Positions 31,714-43,666 are shown, counted from the first letter of the stretch. The stretch: DNA of 64,000 bases from Agrypnia vestita (GCA_016648135.1 JADDOH010001552.1:62001-126000), one strand, 5' to 3'. Notes: generated from the sequence alone by a model not told the origin. Numbers and translations: made by a program.

Positions 31714-32347
31714 CGAGGCTCTGAATGATCAATCAATCTTACAATACGGAATGATAGATTATTGAGGATTCTGCACTACACAGGTCAAACTAAAAATAGC
31801 CTTTTTACAGATTTTCTTATACTTATTGAACTTCTCATTTAAAATAAATATATATTATTGCATACTTTCGAAGATGATAAAATTAAAATTAAACATGAAT
31901 ATAGATTAAGAGCAACATCAATGAGTATGCAAATCTAAAATAAATCTACAGAAAGCATAAACCATGATATATGCTTCTGGGCTAAATAATCTTATAATCT
32001 AAGATATTTGGAGCACTTCCCAGAAATCGACAGCAATCTTGTGCAATAGTGCGCTAAATGATAAAAAGTTCTCAATAAAAAATAAAAAATTTCGTTGTGT
32101 ATTTTAAGTGTTTGTTTTAGGAACACTTCTTTATAAAAGTGACCAACAAAACAATACCAAAATACATAAACTATTTTTCAGTGAGCAGCTTGAATCTAAA
32201 GCGTTGACAATGTTTTATGGGATTTAAAATTTTTATAAGCGGGCAAAAGAAAATATTATAGTCTAAAGCGATATTTTTACTAATCTCCACAAATGTGGAC
32301 TAGCATAAAAATAAATTGATCGAAGTTGTCCAATATGCATTGGCTAA
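31713..32347. other. Unassigned AT-rich sequence
   Basis: No gene or repeat recognised. Confidence 0.5.
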
Positions 32348-32349
32348 TA

Positions 32350-33635
32350 TTAGGTCCTTACATATGAAATTGACGTTTAGTATGGGAGGAACATAAAGCC
32401 GATTTTTTTTATTATAATATATTTATTTAATCAAAGTATGTACCATTGCTATCTATGCACTTTTGCCATCTCATAGGTAGTTCATCGATCCCTTTACTTT
32501 AAAAAACCATTCGGACGGGAATCAATAAAATCTTTGAAGGCGGTTTGGACTGCCCCATCGGAGTTGAATTTTTTCCTTTGCAAGAAGTTATCCAAATTTC
32601 GAAAAAAATGGTAATCTGTTGGGGCAAGGTCCGGAGAGTATGGTGGATGTCTTAGACATTCCAATTGAAGCTCCTCTAATTTGGTAGCCGTCTGTTGTGC
32701 AGTGTGTGGTCTAGCGTTATCATGAAGCAGCAGTGGCCTAGAGCGATTAACCAGCCTCGGTTGTTTAGCAGCTAGCTTTTCCATCATGGTTTGCAGTTGC
32801 TGACAATAGACATCTGCCGTAATCGTCTGGCCAGATTTAAGAAAGCTGTAGTGAACGACACCAGCACTAGTCCACCAAACGCTCACAAGTAACTTTTTTG
32901 GAATCAATTTTCGCTTGGGGCATGGTTTGGCTGGTTCGGCAGGGTTCAGCCATTGCGATGAGCGCTTCCGATTATCGTACAGGATCCACTTTTCATCACA
33001 GGTAATGATTCGATTTAAAATCCCTTCATTATTGTGCCGGTTGAGTAATGCAACGCAGCAGTCAACGCGCGTTTGTTGATTTGCTTCACTCAATTCGTGA
33101 GGTACCCACCTTTCAAGCTTTTTCACCTTACCAATTTGCTTCAAGTGGATTAAAACAGTTTTATCACTAACACCGCAGCCTGCAGCTAACTCGGATGTGG
33201 TTTGCGATGGATCCGCTTCCACAATAGCCTTCAATTCTTCATTATCAACTTTGGTCTCCGGCCGTCCACGGGGCTTGTTCTGCAGGTCGAAATTTCCAGA
33301 ACGAAAACGTTGGAACCAAAAACGCACTGTGTTTTCTTTTGCGGCACCGTCGCCATACACATCATTAATTCTTCGAGCCGTTTCTGCAGCACTGGTGCCA
33401 CGGTGGAACTCGTACTCGTAAATAACGCGATATTTCAAGTTTTTCATTTTGTAAACTGAGTGACGCAAAGAAAAAAACAATTGAGAAAAAAACAAATGAA
33501 TTATAATTTTCAAAACACAAATACATGAGTAAATAGCTGTATAAATTTGGATTTGGAATTCCTAACCAAAGAGAAGATATTTGAGATCAAATTTGCCAGT
33601 ACGGCAAAACGTGAATTTCATATGTAAGGACCTAA
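32350..33635 (-). mobile_element. Full-length mariner element (cecropia-type), 1286 bp
   Basis: Both ends carry the inverted repeat TTAGGTCCTTACATATGAAA (perfect over about 22 bases, then TSACGTTT). A TA duplication flanks it (32348-32349 and 33636-33637), as expected for mariner. It encloses one transposase frame on the minus strand. Clean ends and an almost uninterrupted frame suggest a recent insertion. Confidence 0.97.
32494..33447 (-). CDS. mariner transposase, truncated by a late frameshift
   Basis: A mariner transposase cuts the element at its inverted repeats and reinserts it at TA sites in the nucleus. I choose the ATG at 33447 (317 codons), where MKNLKYRVIYEYEF opens the first helix-turn-helix; an upstream in-frame ATG at 33513 adds 22 hydrophobic residues unlike the family. 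From residue 1: paired DNA-binding helices to about residue 105 (with a GRPETKVD hinge), WVPHEL at 114-119, then a catalytic D in CDEKW (151), D in HDNARPH (243) and D in APTDY (278). The last two are separated by 34 residues, the mariner DD34D signature. Wording such as HLKQIGKVKKLERWVPHEL points to the cecropia subfamily. The frame stops at 32494, but the family C-terminal tail continues in the next frame to a stop at 32427-32429, so a single-base shift in a T/A run removes about 20 residues. All three catalytic residues remain. Activity is uncertain. Confidence 0.95.
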   Translation of the reverse strand: MKNLKYRVIYEYEFHRGTSAAETARRINDVYGDGAAKENTVRFWFQRFRSGNFDLQNKPRGRPETKVDNEELKAIVEADPSQTTSELAAGCGVSDKTVLIHLKQIGKVKKLERWVPHELSEANQQTRVDCCVALLNRHNNEGILNRIITCDEKWILYDNRKRSSQWLNPAEPAKPCPKRKLIPKKLLVSVWWTSAGVVHYSFLKSGQTITADVYCQQLQTMMEKLAAKQPRLVNRSRPLLLHDNARPHTAQQTATKLEELQLECLRHPPYSPDLAPTDYHFFRNLDNFLQRKKFNSDGAVQTAFKDFIDSRPNGFLK

Positions 33636-33637
33636 TA

Positions 33638-34289
33638 TTTTGCTATAAGCTTTAATAAAATATAAAATGTAATTCATTATAATAATATTGCTTATGTTAA
33701 ATGGTATTGTTAAGCATTCAAGTAAATTGGAAAAATGCTGAATCAACGGTATTTTTAAAGACTCGGTGACTCTACCGCGTCTAGTCATAAAGGCTCAGAA
33801 TTGGCAGTCAATTGAGAATAGAAACTGAAATTTATCAGCGGCGGGGAAGAATAAACGTTGTCTATGGTTAAGATAATGGCGGGAATAAAATTTTCAAACC
33901 GAACACTGGAAGTGTTCCAAATGGAATATTCAAATCCTTTAAAACAAGACGCTTTATACCCCGCAGTAAATAAAGACATCCGAAAGAGAATTCTCTTTGA
34001 CTTTTTTGTGTAAGTATTTCCTTCCGCCATTGTTTACGTACGGAAATCGGCTTACAGCTCAAATAAATTTCAAAATACGCCCTTTGTAGATTATGAGACC
34101 CACACGTGGGTTGTCTAAATATATATACAATAAATATGTATACAAAAAATAATATTTCAAATCTTAAGTCATAGTACAAGACGGTGGTATGTGCGGAAGG
34201 TCCAAAATCGCGAAGGGATAACATAAGTTAAAGATATAAATCTCAATTTACATGTTTTGTTTTCATACAAACATACTTTTCATCTACTT
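33638..34289. other. Unassigned sequence
   Basis: Minus-strand frames of 81 and 118 codons (34030-33785, 34224-33868) overlap in different frames. Neither has a known domain, and their overlap argues against both. Confidence 0.4.
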
Positions 34290-34830
34290 GTAACTTGTGA
34301 CGCACTTTACACATAAGACTGAGATGTGTCACGCTGCAAAGGGTGACACAATTTTACGAGACTCATGCTGGGCGTCTCAGAGTGAAATGTATCTCGTCAA
34401 ATTGGCAACAATGATATCTGAATGGTCACACAATAGAAGTGTTTGCGTAGAAATGTGGGTTCGCCCGCGACTGCGATTGTTTCCTTTTGTAAGCCGAGCC
34501 GAGCCCAGAATACACGGAGACAATAGAAGATCAATCCAAGCGGAGACGTATGGCGCAGGCCGGAATTACAGCGTGACATTCAAAACTCCACAACAGCTTT
34601 TGTCTTCAGTTTCCTTCGGTCGGGGTGGCGGGTAGAGGTGAGAATCCTTTTTGTAATTCAGATGTTAGTCTCTGGAATTCTTCACTAAATATTGTCACAA
34701 GTATGACGCAAGCTTCGCTGAAACTGAACGCGTCGCTGTCGAATTTTTTTAGTCGAGATGAAATAATGTTGAAAGAGATGGCTGTACGATTCCGATCACG
34801 TCTATTACGGGTTATTATTTGAAGTGAGTT
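34290..34830. other. Moderately GC-rich block, possible noncoding exon or regulatory element
   Basis: The block is GC-richer than its flanks, carries a 112-codon plus-strand frame (34297-34635) with no known domain, and has a donor-like word AGAGGTGAGAA at about 34634-34644. Overlapping frames run in the opposite strand. I would not call it a gene without transcript data. Confidence 0.25.
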
Positions 34831-35639
34831 ATTCATAGATAATTTGTAACACAATGGATGCTGCGTTTCGTACAGTGATCAATATTGCAGATACAATTAT
34901 GATCGTATGCAGTGACGCATAAGAACAATGAGCTTATCTCTGAAAGAATGCTATCTTAATTGTCCTGTCCTATGGGCTAACAAAGACGCAGTGGCGTATC
35001 GATACTAAACCTACCCAACGTATTAGTTTTATAAATAAAATAATAAAAACTTGGACAATGAATGTACTGAAATTAATGATCAAATATGAAAAACGGAACA
35101 TAGCTCCAGAAACAAGGTTTTCATTATTTTATTTATAAAATGGTGCCACAGAGTGAATTTGGGAAATTTAAAGAAGTATTAGTTTTATATTTATTTATTG
35201 AGTAATCAATGGCAATCCGGCCATTAACATAAATATATTTTTCAAACAAATTAATAAATATTCATCCTGACAATTTTCAAATATGTTCAAATATTCAAAT
35301 GCAATTTATAATGAACGCGGTATGAATTTAGTCGTAGTCGCGATATGAGCAAAATATATCACAAAACTATAAATATTTAAAATAAAATCACAAGCTTGTA
35401 AAGTAAGTGCGTATGTACCTACTCAATTTTAAAAACTTACTACTTAGGTTTTCCATTAATTTTTAAAGATTTACAGCTAGCCCAAAGAAGACGACATTCA
35501 AACAGGAGCATCACAAGAAAATTATGCAAAATGTAAGAATTCAATCAATACTTTAAAAATCAAACACGATTTTATTGGTTCTATAATTTAATTTATCCAA
35601 ATAAATGGAAGCTTGTCGGCTATTCACAGCAAGAGTTTT
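34831..35639. other. Unassigned AT-rich sequence
   Basis: No gene seen. 35135-35165 resembles 12955-12995 (TTTATAAAAT, CCACARAGTGAATTT), perhaps a degraded common repeat. Confidence 0.4.
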
Positions 35640-35965
35640 TTTATTTTTATTTTTTTTATTTTTTATTTATTAGAGACACTAACAGGATAATGGGTACATG
35701 ACACTCAGATAATAAACATTGTAGTGAAGACTATGCCCATTATCCCAATTACAAGTGTCTTCGGCATGCTCTAGTAACATGTATTTTTGTAATTAATTAT
35801 ATTTCACATGTACATTTATGTATATTATATATTTGTGTTTGAGTGTAGTGCGACTAGTATTTAATGATCTATAGGTTCATGTCGTCGTTTAGAAAATGGA
35901 TGTTGTGTATGAGTGAGTTTTTGAACGAAGATAACGTGTCTGCAAGAATATCAGCATCAGTTGTA
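35640..35965 (-). mobile_element. 3' end of the jockey-like LINE, truncated copy 3
   Basis: On the plus strand a T-rich run (35637-35672) is followed by TTATTAGAGACACTAACAGG, ACAAGTGTCTTCGGCATGCT and ACATGTACATTTATG, the reverse complement of the 3' end at 19345. It extends beyond it into the last coding part: the reverse complement near 35880-35965 encodes the same IHNIHFLNDDMN-like ending as 1900-1969. Confidence 0.88.
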
Positions 35966-37676
35966 AGCTTACATAAAAAAAATATAAGCTCATCACACTT
36001 TCTACGTTTTTATCAGTTGAAAACGGCCTAGAAAGCCCAAACTAGAATTTAAAAAATCTTGGTTAATGATGGAGTTCTATAAATTACATACATTTTATTG
36101 TGTTGCGTATTCATTTATAAACTTTAAATATACATGTAATTGTATTGAAAATGTATAGTGTAAAAATATTTAAGGACATTGTGCAAACATATGCGTGATA
36201 ATACATACAAAGTCAAAACTTATTAATTTGTAGAACTCCATATTTATTTTTAGCAAAATTTAAAATAAATTAAATTTTAATAAATATTATTATTAAGTTC
36301 TACGGGTTAAGTGTTACAGCTGTTTCGGCTTGTAAGGCCATTATCAAGTAAGTAAGTAATCTTGTAAGGCCATTATAAAAATAAATAAAAAAGTCAAAAC
36401 TAACTGAATTGAATATTTAAATGAAATGTAGTATACACAAATGATTGCGTTCGGTTAGGGACGGCCACATTCCAGTGATTGTCGTTAAAACCGATATAAT
36501 TTCGGGCGTAAGGTACAGTGTGTACCGAAAATTCGAGACACATATTCATTTAATTCTGTCGCAACAATAAATAAAACTATTTGGGCTGTCAGAATCGCGG
36601 CGCGGCGATAATCTTCGCAACTATTCATCATTTAATATCGGAGGCGCGCCGCGGCACGAGCATACGCCGAATGAAAAGCAGAATGTTCGAGCGGTATTCC
36701 GATCATTGTTTTTTGCCAGTTGATCCATTAGGATAAAAAGATTTATGGAGGGAAACGGTCCAAACACGGTGGAGCTTTTTGTTTTAGCGAGATAAAAAGT
36801 GCGGGGTGATTTCCACACAAATTTCCAATAAACACAAAACGACCATTTGTTATATTACGTAATATATCATCTTGCAAGATTGCGTCTTGCAGTCTTTTCG
36901 GCAACTGATAATACAATATTTATATAAAACAATAAAATAATCCTTAATAGAGCTAGTTCACATACTTTAAAGGTAGATTTCTGCTTAAATTATAAATCAA
37001 AAATGTTTAAACAACTATGTCCTAATATCAATAGTTATAGAAATATACGACTTCATATTAGTATTTTTTTTCAATAATTTTCACTTATTTTCTAAAAAAC
37101 ATTGGACTATCATGAAAGTAACATGTATTGAATATTAAAAATTCATTTGCTTCTATACAAGTCAAATAAAATGCTAAAAACCTTGCAAAAAATATTTTTA
37201 GTTTCCAATTTCTCTCCTCGCGCATACGTTCTATATGACCAAACCATCTCAGTGACTCTTTTCTTCATTCTATCGATCCATCATTACATTTGCTTCTGAT
37301 TCGTTAACTTTTTATCTGGGGTATTTTTATATAGGACTAGTGGTAAAATTTAGTTTATAAATTATAAATATTAAATATAATATTATAAATATTATACCCT
37401 TTAACCGCGTTGATTAAATATTACATATATTCAAATGGTTAAATAAAGGGATAATTTATTATTTATTTAGATAAAATTTTATTACATAATAATCTTATTT
37501 TATATTTTGATTGTCTATACTTCGATTTTTTTAATTAATTTGTTAGTATACAATTTATCCCGACGAAAAGGCCATGGGCTCTGAAACATGCTTATATTTT
37601 CCAATACAAAAGTGGTGAAAACAAAGTTCATTTTTATTAATTATATTAATAATAATCTTGTTTTATATCACGGATA
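35966..37676. other. Unassigned sequence
   Basis: No gene is supported. Around 36310-36390 ACAGCTGTTTCGGCTTGTAAG and a doubled CTTGTAAGGCCATTAT occur, which may belong to an unrecognised retroelement. 36590-36680 is GC-rich (GCGGCGCGGCGATAATC, GAGGCGCGCCGCGGCACG) without a frame. Confidence 0.4.
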
Positions 37677-37678
37677 TA

Positions 37679-38345
37679 CGAGGGTGTGTAAAATATTACC
37701 TACACTTTCGCCATAATATACATTTAAGGTTATTGTAACACATTCTGTCAGGTGTGCGAAATTTGATTCCGAATTCGTCATTTACCTTCCTTCTATTACG
37801 GTGTAAATATATCCGCTCCGCTAGTAGTTTGCACCAAGAAGGAACAACGGGCAGTGATCCGATTTCTCTGGTTGGAGGCAGTGAAAAGGGCTGTAATTTG
37901 ACGTAGATTTTTATCACGATACGGGGACAGTGCTTAATTACATACAAGTTTCTTTTTGTGGATCGAGAAGTTTAAGAGGACGAGTGTATAGTACGAAAGA
38001 GGAGCAGGACGCCTGTCAACATATCATAAAGGACGACAAGATTCATCAAGCGCGAGAGATGGTTCTGCGAAATAGGCGAGGTTCATTGAACATCACTCAT
38101 GATTCTGCCCACCGAATCATCCATGACAAGCTTGGCTTCCATAAAGTATGAATGGATTCCCATAAACATACTGGCGCAAAAGTGGCCTCGCGACCAACCA
38201 AAAATCTTCTCCTTTACGCAACATTGTGGACCGCTGGATTAAGTGCGTTGACAAAAACGATGCAAACGTTGAACTCCCACCTCAGTGTATATATAATAAA
38301 TACATTTCAGAACGAAAAGTGTAGATAATTTTTGACTATCCCTCG
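37679..38345 (+). mobile_element. Internally deleted mariner-like element, 667 bp
   Basis: The left end CGAGGGTGTGTAAAATATTA and the right end (reverse complement CGAGGGATAGTCAAAAATTA) form imperfect inverted repeats that continue through CTACACTTT. TA flanks both sides (37677-37678, 38346-38347). Inside lie only an N-terminal and a C-terminal piece of a transposase, so the catalytic middle is deleted. This is not the family of the element at 32350. Confidence 0.85.
37930..38296 (+). pseudogene. mariner transposase remnants (N- and C-terminal pieces)
   Basis: The frame 37930-38151 encodes, near its end, NRRGSLNITHDSAHRIIHDK then LGFHKV. This resembles the second helix-turn-helix of mariner transposases (...NRRxxxxxIAxxxGISxGSAxxIIHxxLGFxKV). 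About 80 bases further, in another frame, LDRWIKCVDKN resembles the family C-terminus (RWxxCIxxNGDYVE). The three catalytic aspartate blocks that should lie between are absent, and a stop ends the first frame. The product cannot be a working transposase. Such deletion derivatives can be moved by an intact relative if their inverted repeats are recognised. Confidence 0.75.
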
Positions 38346-38347
38346 TA

Positions 38348-40119
38348 CATAGTAACTCCGCGTAAACATTTTCCTAACGGAAATAAAATAAATGTTATAA
38401 CAGTTGGAAATAATATATGTTTTTCAAAGTCAAAACTCAAAACATAATACAGTTCAAAGGTGAGACCGGTGTATTGAAGACACGTTTCGATAAAATTTAT
38501 TTGTGCGCGCGGTATTATGTAGAATGAGAAAGCCGTTATTCAAAGTATTTGTGAAACGAGCCAATAATGTGTATTTTACAATACAAATACGAACCTAAGG
38601 CCAAAGTTGAAATGTGGAAGTCAATACTTTATATCTGATCAAGTAACTTGAAATATTTGTTGGAATGTTAGCGGCGGTAGTTGGAATTGTTCACATTTTC
38701 GAATGAACCTTTTACATGCCCACTCTTAAATGAGAAATTTAGTATAATGGGGTGAATTGTTTCAAATATATATTAAATACCAAATACAGAGTAAATGTTT
38801 TCAATATTGAGTGGCTAGATAATATTTATTATTAATTTCAGAAAACTTACAAACTTTGTATAAACCGAACTGATTTTTTAAACGTCTACCGTTTTCGAAA
38901 TTGTACTGTATCTTCGCCAGGAAAGACGCACAATAACTTCCATAAATTAAATTTGTAAGAGTAAAGTGTTAAGTGGGGGGGTCTGGCCTTATTTGTGGTG
39001 GGTAAGATGGGTAGAGTTTCTTAGTGATACATTAAAATGTGAAATATATTAAATAATGGATTGTTCCTTAAATTTAATTGAATTTATATTAGATTTGGTA
39101 TTGAAGAAATGCTAGATTTCAAAATAATCTAGCCCCTCTAATATTTGTTCCACATTGTTCCTTCCATCCAATATGGCACTACAGTCCGGAAGGGATATTA
39201 GGATTATTCAAAACATAATTACAAAATTTTAAGAAATAAAACATATTTTATATATCTGTTGACGTTGATGAAATTAAAAATATAGACTCTAACACTTCAA
39301 AATAGTTATTAGAAGAAAAAATTATTCAAAACTAATATATAGTGTTCTTGAAATTTGATTGTAAATGACGAAAAGAAATCAATCCTGATTAAGTTATTAG
39401 AATCGCAACAGTTTGAACCCCAAGTTTCGAGCGAAGTAAAGTTTAACGCTCAACTTTGCAACTTAAGCCAGTTCAAAGTTACATACTGTTAGTTGGTTAT
39501 AATGTAAGCTTTTCCTTCTCGCATTTCCGTTAATGATCTATTTTATTTTATCTTCAAAAGGTTGTCGACCCCCGCGATCTGGGGAATTTAATGGTGAAAT
39601 TAATGAAATGCTTCCTAGAAATGTGCTAACAGATATTAAGAACTTGTTTGGAAAATTGTAGCAAGAGAGAGAAGCATGATTCGGTACGATATTTCAATGA
39701 GGAACCGAAATGAATGATATTCAATATTATTAAATGCAACGGGTGCCAGGCGAGATTGAAAGGAGAGATATTAATCACGGCCAACTGAAAATGACGTTTC
39801 GATTTCACAGACCCGATATTTGAAAAGCGAAACACTTCCTGCCAAAATTGCAAATGCGAATCTGAAAAGGACTCAGAATTATAGCGGATTAAACTGCAGT
39901 AGTCGTACTCCAGTGCGGTCATTAATTTTTTTTGGACAGAAAAATTTTAATGTTAGGATAAACTCTAAACAATAAACTTTTATCTACCTGCTAAATAAAT
40001 CAGTAAGTATACTGTGTACGAGCGAGTGTATATAAGCCTGTGTCCACATGATGCCTACTACTCAAAGTCCATGGAGGGGAAGGGAAGAAGACAAAGTTCA
40101 CGAAGAGGCAGAAAATATT
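38348..40119. other. Unique-looking sequence without a recognisable gene
   Basis: A 98-codon minus-strand frame (39922-39626) has no domain. The region has fewer repeats than its neighbours and could include conserved noncoding DNA. Confidence 0.4.
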
Positions 40120-40525
40120 TATTTTTTATTTATTTATTTCAAAAAATCCTTGTTTACAAATAAAGGTACTTAATACTAGTTTAACAATAAAATATAAGAT
40201 AAATTACACATTTTTTGTTGTTGTTAAATTTGTGGATTATGCCACTCTACTAGGCTACGCCTGTCCCAGAGTGGCGTTATAGAACACAATTATAATATTT
40301 TTTAGAATTCGTCAGTAATATTTATTTTCATAAGGTAGTAATTATATATCTACAAAGTATCAAGTGCAATGTTAGTGAAAGTTGAGTGAGTCATAAGTCC
40401 AAGTGTAAATATGTGTAGAATAATTGTTTAATGTAAAAAGGGTTTTGTTTAAGATTATTTTTTATTTTCCTTAATTTATTTATTTATTTATATAGGTGTA
40501 TATTTTTATTTGTAGACATTATTAT
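40120..40525. repeat. ~390-bp dispersed repeat, copy 2 (without palindrome)
   Basis: Same orientation as 17265-17710 and highly similar throughout. Where copy 1 has the second palindromic arm, this copy reads GGCTACGCCTGTCCCAGAGTG and continues with GGCGTTATAGAACAC. Confidence 0.85.
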
Positions 40526-41595
40526 GCAATTACAGTAAGTAAATTTTCAGTTGCTGTTCTACCTTTGGAGGTAAGCCAGTTGTTTGCTAAATATATATGT
40601 GGCGTCAGAAGGATTTTTTTGTGACGCAATAAAAAATTGACCAAAAGTAGTTTGAGATAAGTCATCGTCAGAAAGTTGCAACGTACGATTTGCTATGATT
40701 TTTTAATGTTGTTGAATAATATAAGTTGTTGAATACTAAATAAAAATTGTATGGTTTAAAAATGTACGCTGGAGTCTAACAACTCAACTGGGGATTCATA
40801 ATTCAAATATACATAGAAAAAAAACACCTTCGTGTGGAGTTTAATAAGGAAAGTAGAATTTAGATTTAAATTAAATGGCTTTTGGTCAAATTATTTCATT
40901 GACATTTTTTTTTTTAATATGTATTATTATTAATTTCCGTAAAATAATATTTTTATAAAAAGTATGACTGTAAAATTAGCTTTAGCAGTCATAACTCATA
41001 AAATATGCGCTCATTTCAATATTCAAATGATATTGATGATTTTTAAAATTAAAATTTGGAATTTTCATTAGTGTGGATTTTTAATTAATGTTTTCTCCAA
41101 AACTTGATCGCATGTTATTCTGAACCTAATAAACAAATGGAAAATATGACAAGCTTGGCACCAGTTATTACACAACGCTGTACATAATGTAAAGAATCTA
41201 AGTTTTTAACAAGTAAATTAAAGGGTGAAGTTACTTTATTGTCAATTGCAATATTGTTCCTATACATATTGCAATCAAATATTTGCTAGACAGAAATATT
41301 TTTCCGATGAAATGCTAAATATGCTTTATTAGGAAAAATAAATATTTTGTTATTTTTTATTCTTTAAGTAGAATAAGAATTTATATTACCCGATATAAAC
41401 AGAATTTTACATACATACAATTAATGTAAATTTCATTCAAGTGTAAGCATTAAGTACATATCTTTAGCTTTCTCCCTCTTAAACGTTGTCATATTTTTTT
41501 CATCCCTTATATCCTCCAGCAGTTTACTATTAGGTAAACTTCATTCCACTGTGCATGATTAAATTTTGCGGTCATGTTTTCATTATAAAAGGTAA
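40526..41595. other. Unassigned AT-rich sequence
   Basis: No gene or repeat recognised. Confidence 0.5.
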
Positions 41596-41596
41596 T

Positions 41597-41658
41597 CTTA
41601 TAAATTCACGAGAAAAAAATCATATTCATGATGTTTTTCTCTCTCATGAATTTATAAG
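41597..41658. repeat. 62-nt hairpin
   Basis: CTTATAAATTCACGAGAAAA pairs with the reverse complement of the right side (CTCATGAATTTATAAG) with few mismatches around a small ATTC loop. It could be a MITE remnant or a small-RNA-precursor-like hairpin; no second copy was seen here. Confidence 0.85.
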
Positions 41659-41904
41659 AGTTGTGTTCATTAATAATTGTATATATAAGTAGAAGTATGT
41701 ATATTAAATGCATTATTATTATTGATTAAAATTATAAATTCAGAAAAAAATTGTGAATAAAATTTATGTTTTATTATTTAGTAAAAAAAAATTATTTTGT
41801 CCATTAGTTTGTTATTAATCAAGGCAAATAACACGGATTCACAGACAGATTAAAAACGAAACCCAAAAAGTTCTCCACAGGTCAGAGATGTGCAAATTTA
41901 ATTA
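41659..41904. other. Unassigned AT-rich sequence
   Basis: Nothing recognisable. Confidence 0.5.
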
Positions 41905-42045
41905 TCAATCATTTTAAATTTTATAATCATAATAATTTAATTTTATAATCATAATCATTTAATTTTATAATTATAATATTTTTTAATTTTAATTATAATC
42001 ATAATCAAATTTAATTTTGGATTATTAATCATTTTACAGGTACTG
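41905..42045. repeat. Degenerate AATTTTATAATCATAATCATTT repeat
   Basis: The words AATTTTATAATCATAAT and AATCATTTAATTTTATAAT follow each other about four to five times with a period near 25 bases and increasing decay to the right. Confidence 0.85.
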
Positions 42046-42163
42046 TGTTTCCAATTAAATATAAGGAAAAGTAACTTTGTGGCTTTATATCTCTTCTACT
42101 GTTTTCACGCGTTCCTTGAATTCACGTTTTCACTCGACAAAATTTCATAAGTAAAATTTATTG
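42046..42163. other. Unassigned spacer
   Basis: Nothing recognisable between two simple repeats. Confidence 0.5.
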
Positions 42164-42247
42164 TGATTATAATTAAGATACACCTTTGCTATGATTATAA
42201 TAAAGATACACTTTTGAAATAATTATAATTAAGATACACCTTGTAAT
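42164..42247. repeat. 28-bp tandem repeat, three copies
   Basis: Units start at about 42164, 42192 and 42220 with TRATTATAATWAAGATACAC. The last unit is slightly diverged. Confidence 0.9.
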
Positions 42248-43352
42248 TAAGTCAAAAAAGCAAGGATACGGGCGCCGCACGTGTGCCGCACGTCACCTTT
42301 AGCGAGCGTTTCATAATTTTCACTTGAACACGGTTATAAATAAATTAGACACACGGCACAAGTACAGTAACGATCCAAGTACAAACTTAGTTGGAAAATG
42401 GATAATCAGAAAGACAAATTACTTTTCATTTATACAATTACTAAAAATGCTTTTCACGTAACGTAATAAAAACACTCCGAGGGTGCTTGAGCGCCTCCAA
42501 CGGGGGTTGAAATACTGTGAATTTGTAAAGGACAGCGGATCGGGTAATTGAATACACCTTTAAAAATAATAAGACTTAGATTATTCCTTTTATTTAAAAG
42601 TATACGTTATGAAATGATTTAATATTAAAAACTTATTTTTATACTTTAAACATTTCATAAATTAGTTTTATGCGTTCAAAAATGTAAAAAAGTGAACTTC
42701 CTTTAACGACAACAAAAGATGTTATATTTTATAATTATTAATACGAAAGAAATTAACTCGAGGAGATTGCAATATTTTTAAGTATGTAAAGAAAAAATGA
42801 ATAAATACTGTTATGTTATTTAATTAAATATATATATTTAGGACTCAATATTCATATCGAGAACTGTATAAAATTATGTTGTGTAATTCATCCCATTCAT
42901 AATAATAATTTAAACATTTTTAATTAAATCATCATATAGTACATTAAAATAAGATTATTATTACTGAGCAAGTACTTATTTTGAGATTGCTAGTAAAAAA
43001 TAATTTCATTAAGCCATTTTTTAAATTTTCAAGAGACTTGAAAGCGATCAAAGATCAAATCAATCGAAGTTCAACTGATTAATTAATTAATTCAGAAATT
43101 GTATGTAACAAAGTACCTACTTTGAAAAAAATAGGAAAGAATTCAATACTCCCATGTCACTTGAAACCTTAATTACTAGTATTATGAAAATACGCAAGAT
43201 ACTTTGTAAATAAAGAATATATATATGTATGTATTTTAGATTAAATAAAATAAGTACGAAGCAATTTAAATATTGTAATTTGCTGTATACATAGTCGAGA
43301 TACAAAGTAATCAAAATCATGAGCGGGAATTGATAATGCACTACCTCTTTTT
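42248..43352. other. Unassigned AT-rich sequence
   Basis: A GC-richer patch at 42255-42300 (GCGCCGCACGTGTGCCGCAC) has no frame. No gene seen. Confidence 0.45.
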
Positions 43353-43666
43353 ACTTCCTTTCTTTTAATTCGTAGCGTCTACTTATCGCTTGTCTGCCGA
43401 AAAAAACTTCGCATCGATTTTTAACCCTTTTCCCGTGATCCAATTGAGCTGAAACTTTGCAGGCACACTCGTGGCAACTATCTTATACGATGATAATAAT
43501 GATCTAAGAAATTTTCGTTCAAATTTTTAAAATTATAATAGTATAATTTTGGATTCTTCAAAATTTTATCGGTTTTTTATTACTCCCTTTCGTAGCGCGT
43601 CCGACTCAAGCCCGACGCATGGAGTAAGAGCGAAACCTGTTTCAACTGGTAAATTAGAAAGGGAGT
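43353..43666 (+). mobile_element. ACTTCCTTT/AAAGGGAGT element, copy C, with an internal mini-element
   Basis: Begins ACTTCCTTTCTTTTAATTCG and shares TTTTCCCGTGATCCAATTGA and GAGCTGAAACTTTGCAGGC with copies A, B and D. The distal two thirds are replaced by an inner unit (43582-43666) that itself starts ACTCCCTTTCGTAGCGCGTC and ends AGAAAGGGAGT. So either a small relative inserted, or the copy is a recombinant. Confidence 0.75.

Noticed and set aside
33448..33513. Upstream start for the mariner transposase
   Set aside because: The extra 22 residues are hydrophobic and not shared by the family; the ATG at 33447 fits the domain start.
36310..36390. Penelope-like or other retroelement end (ACAGCTGTTTCGGCTTGTAAG)
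   Set aside because: Only a short word is present, with no coding region or second copy, so no call is made.
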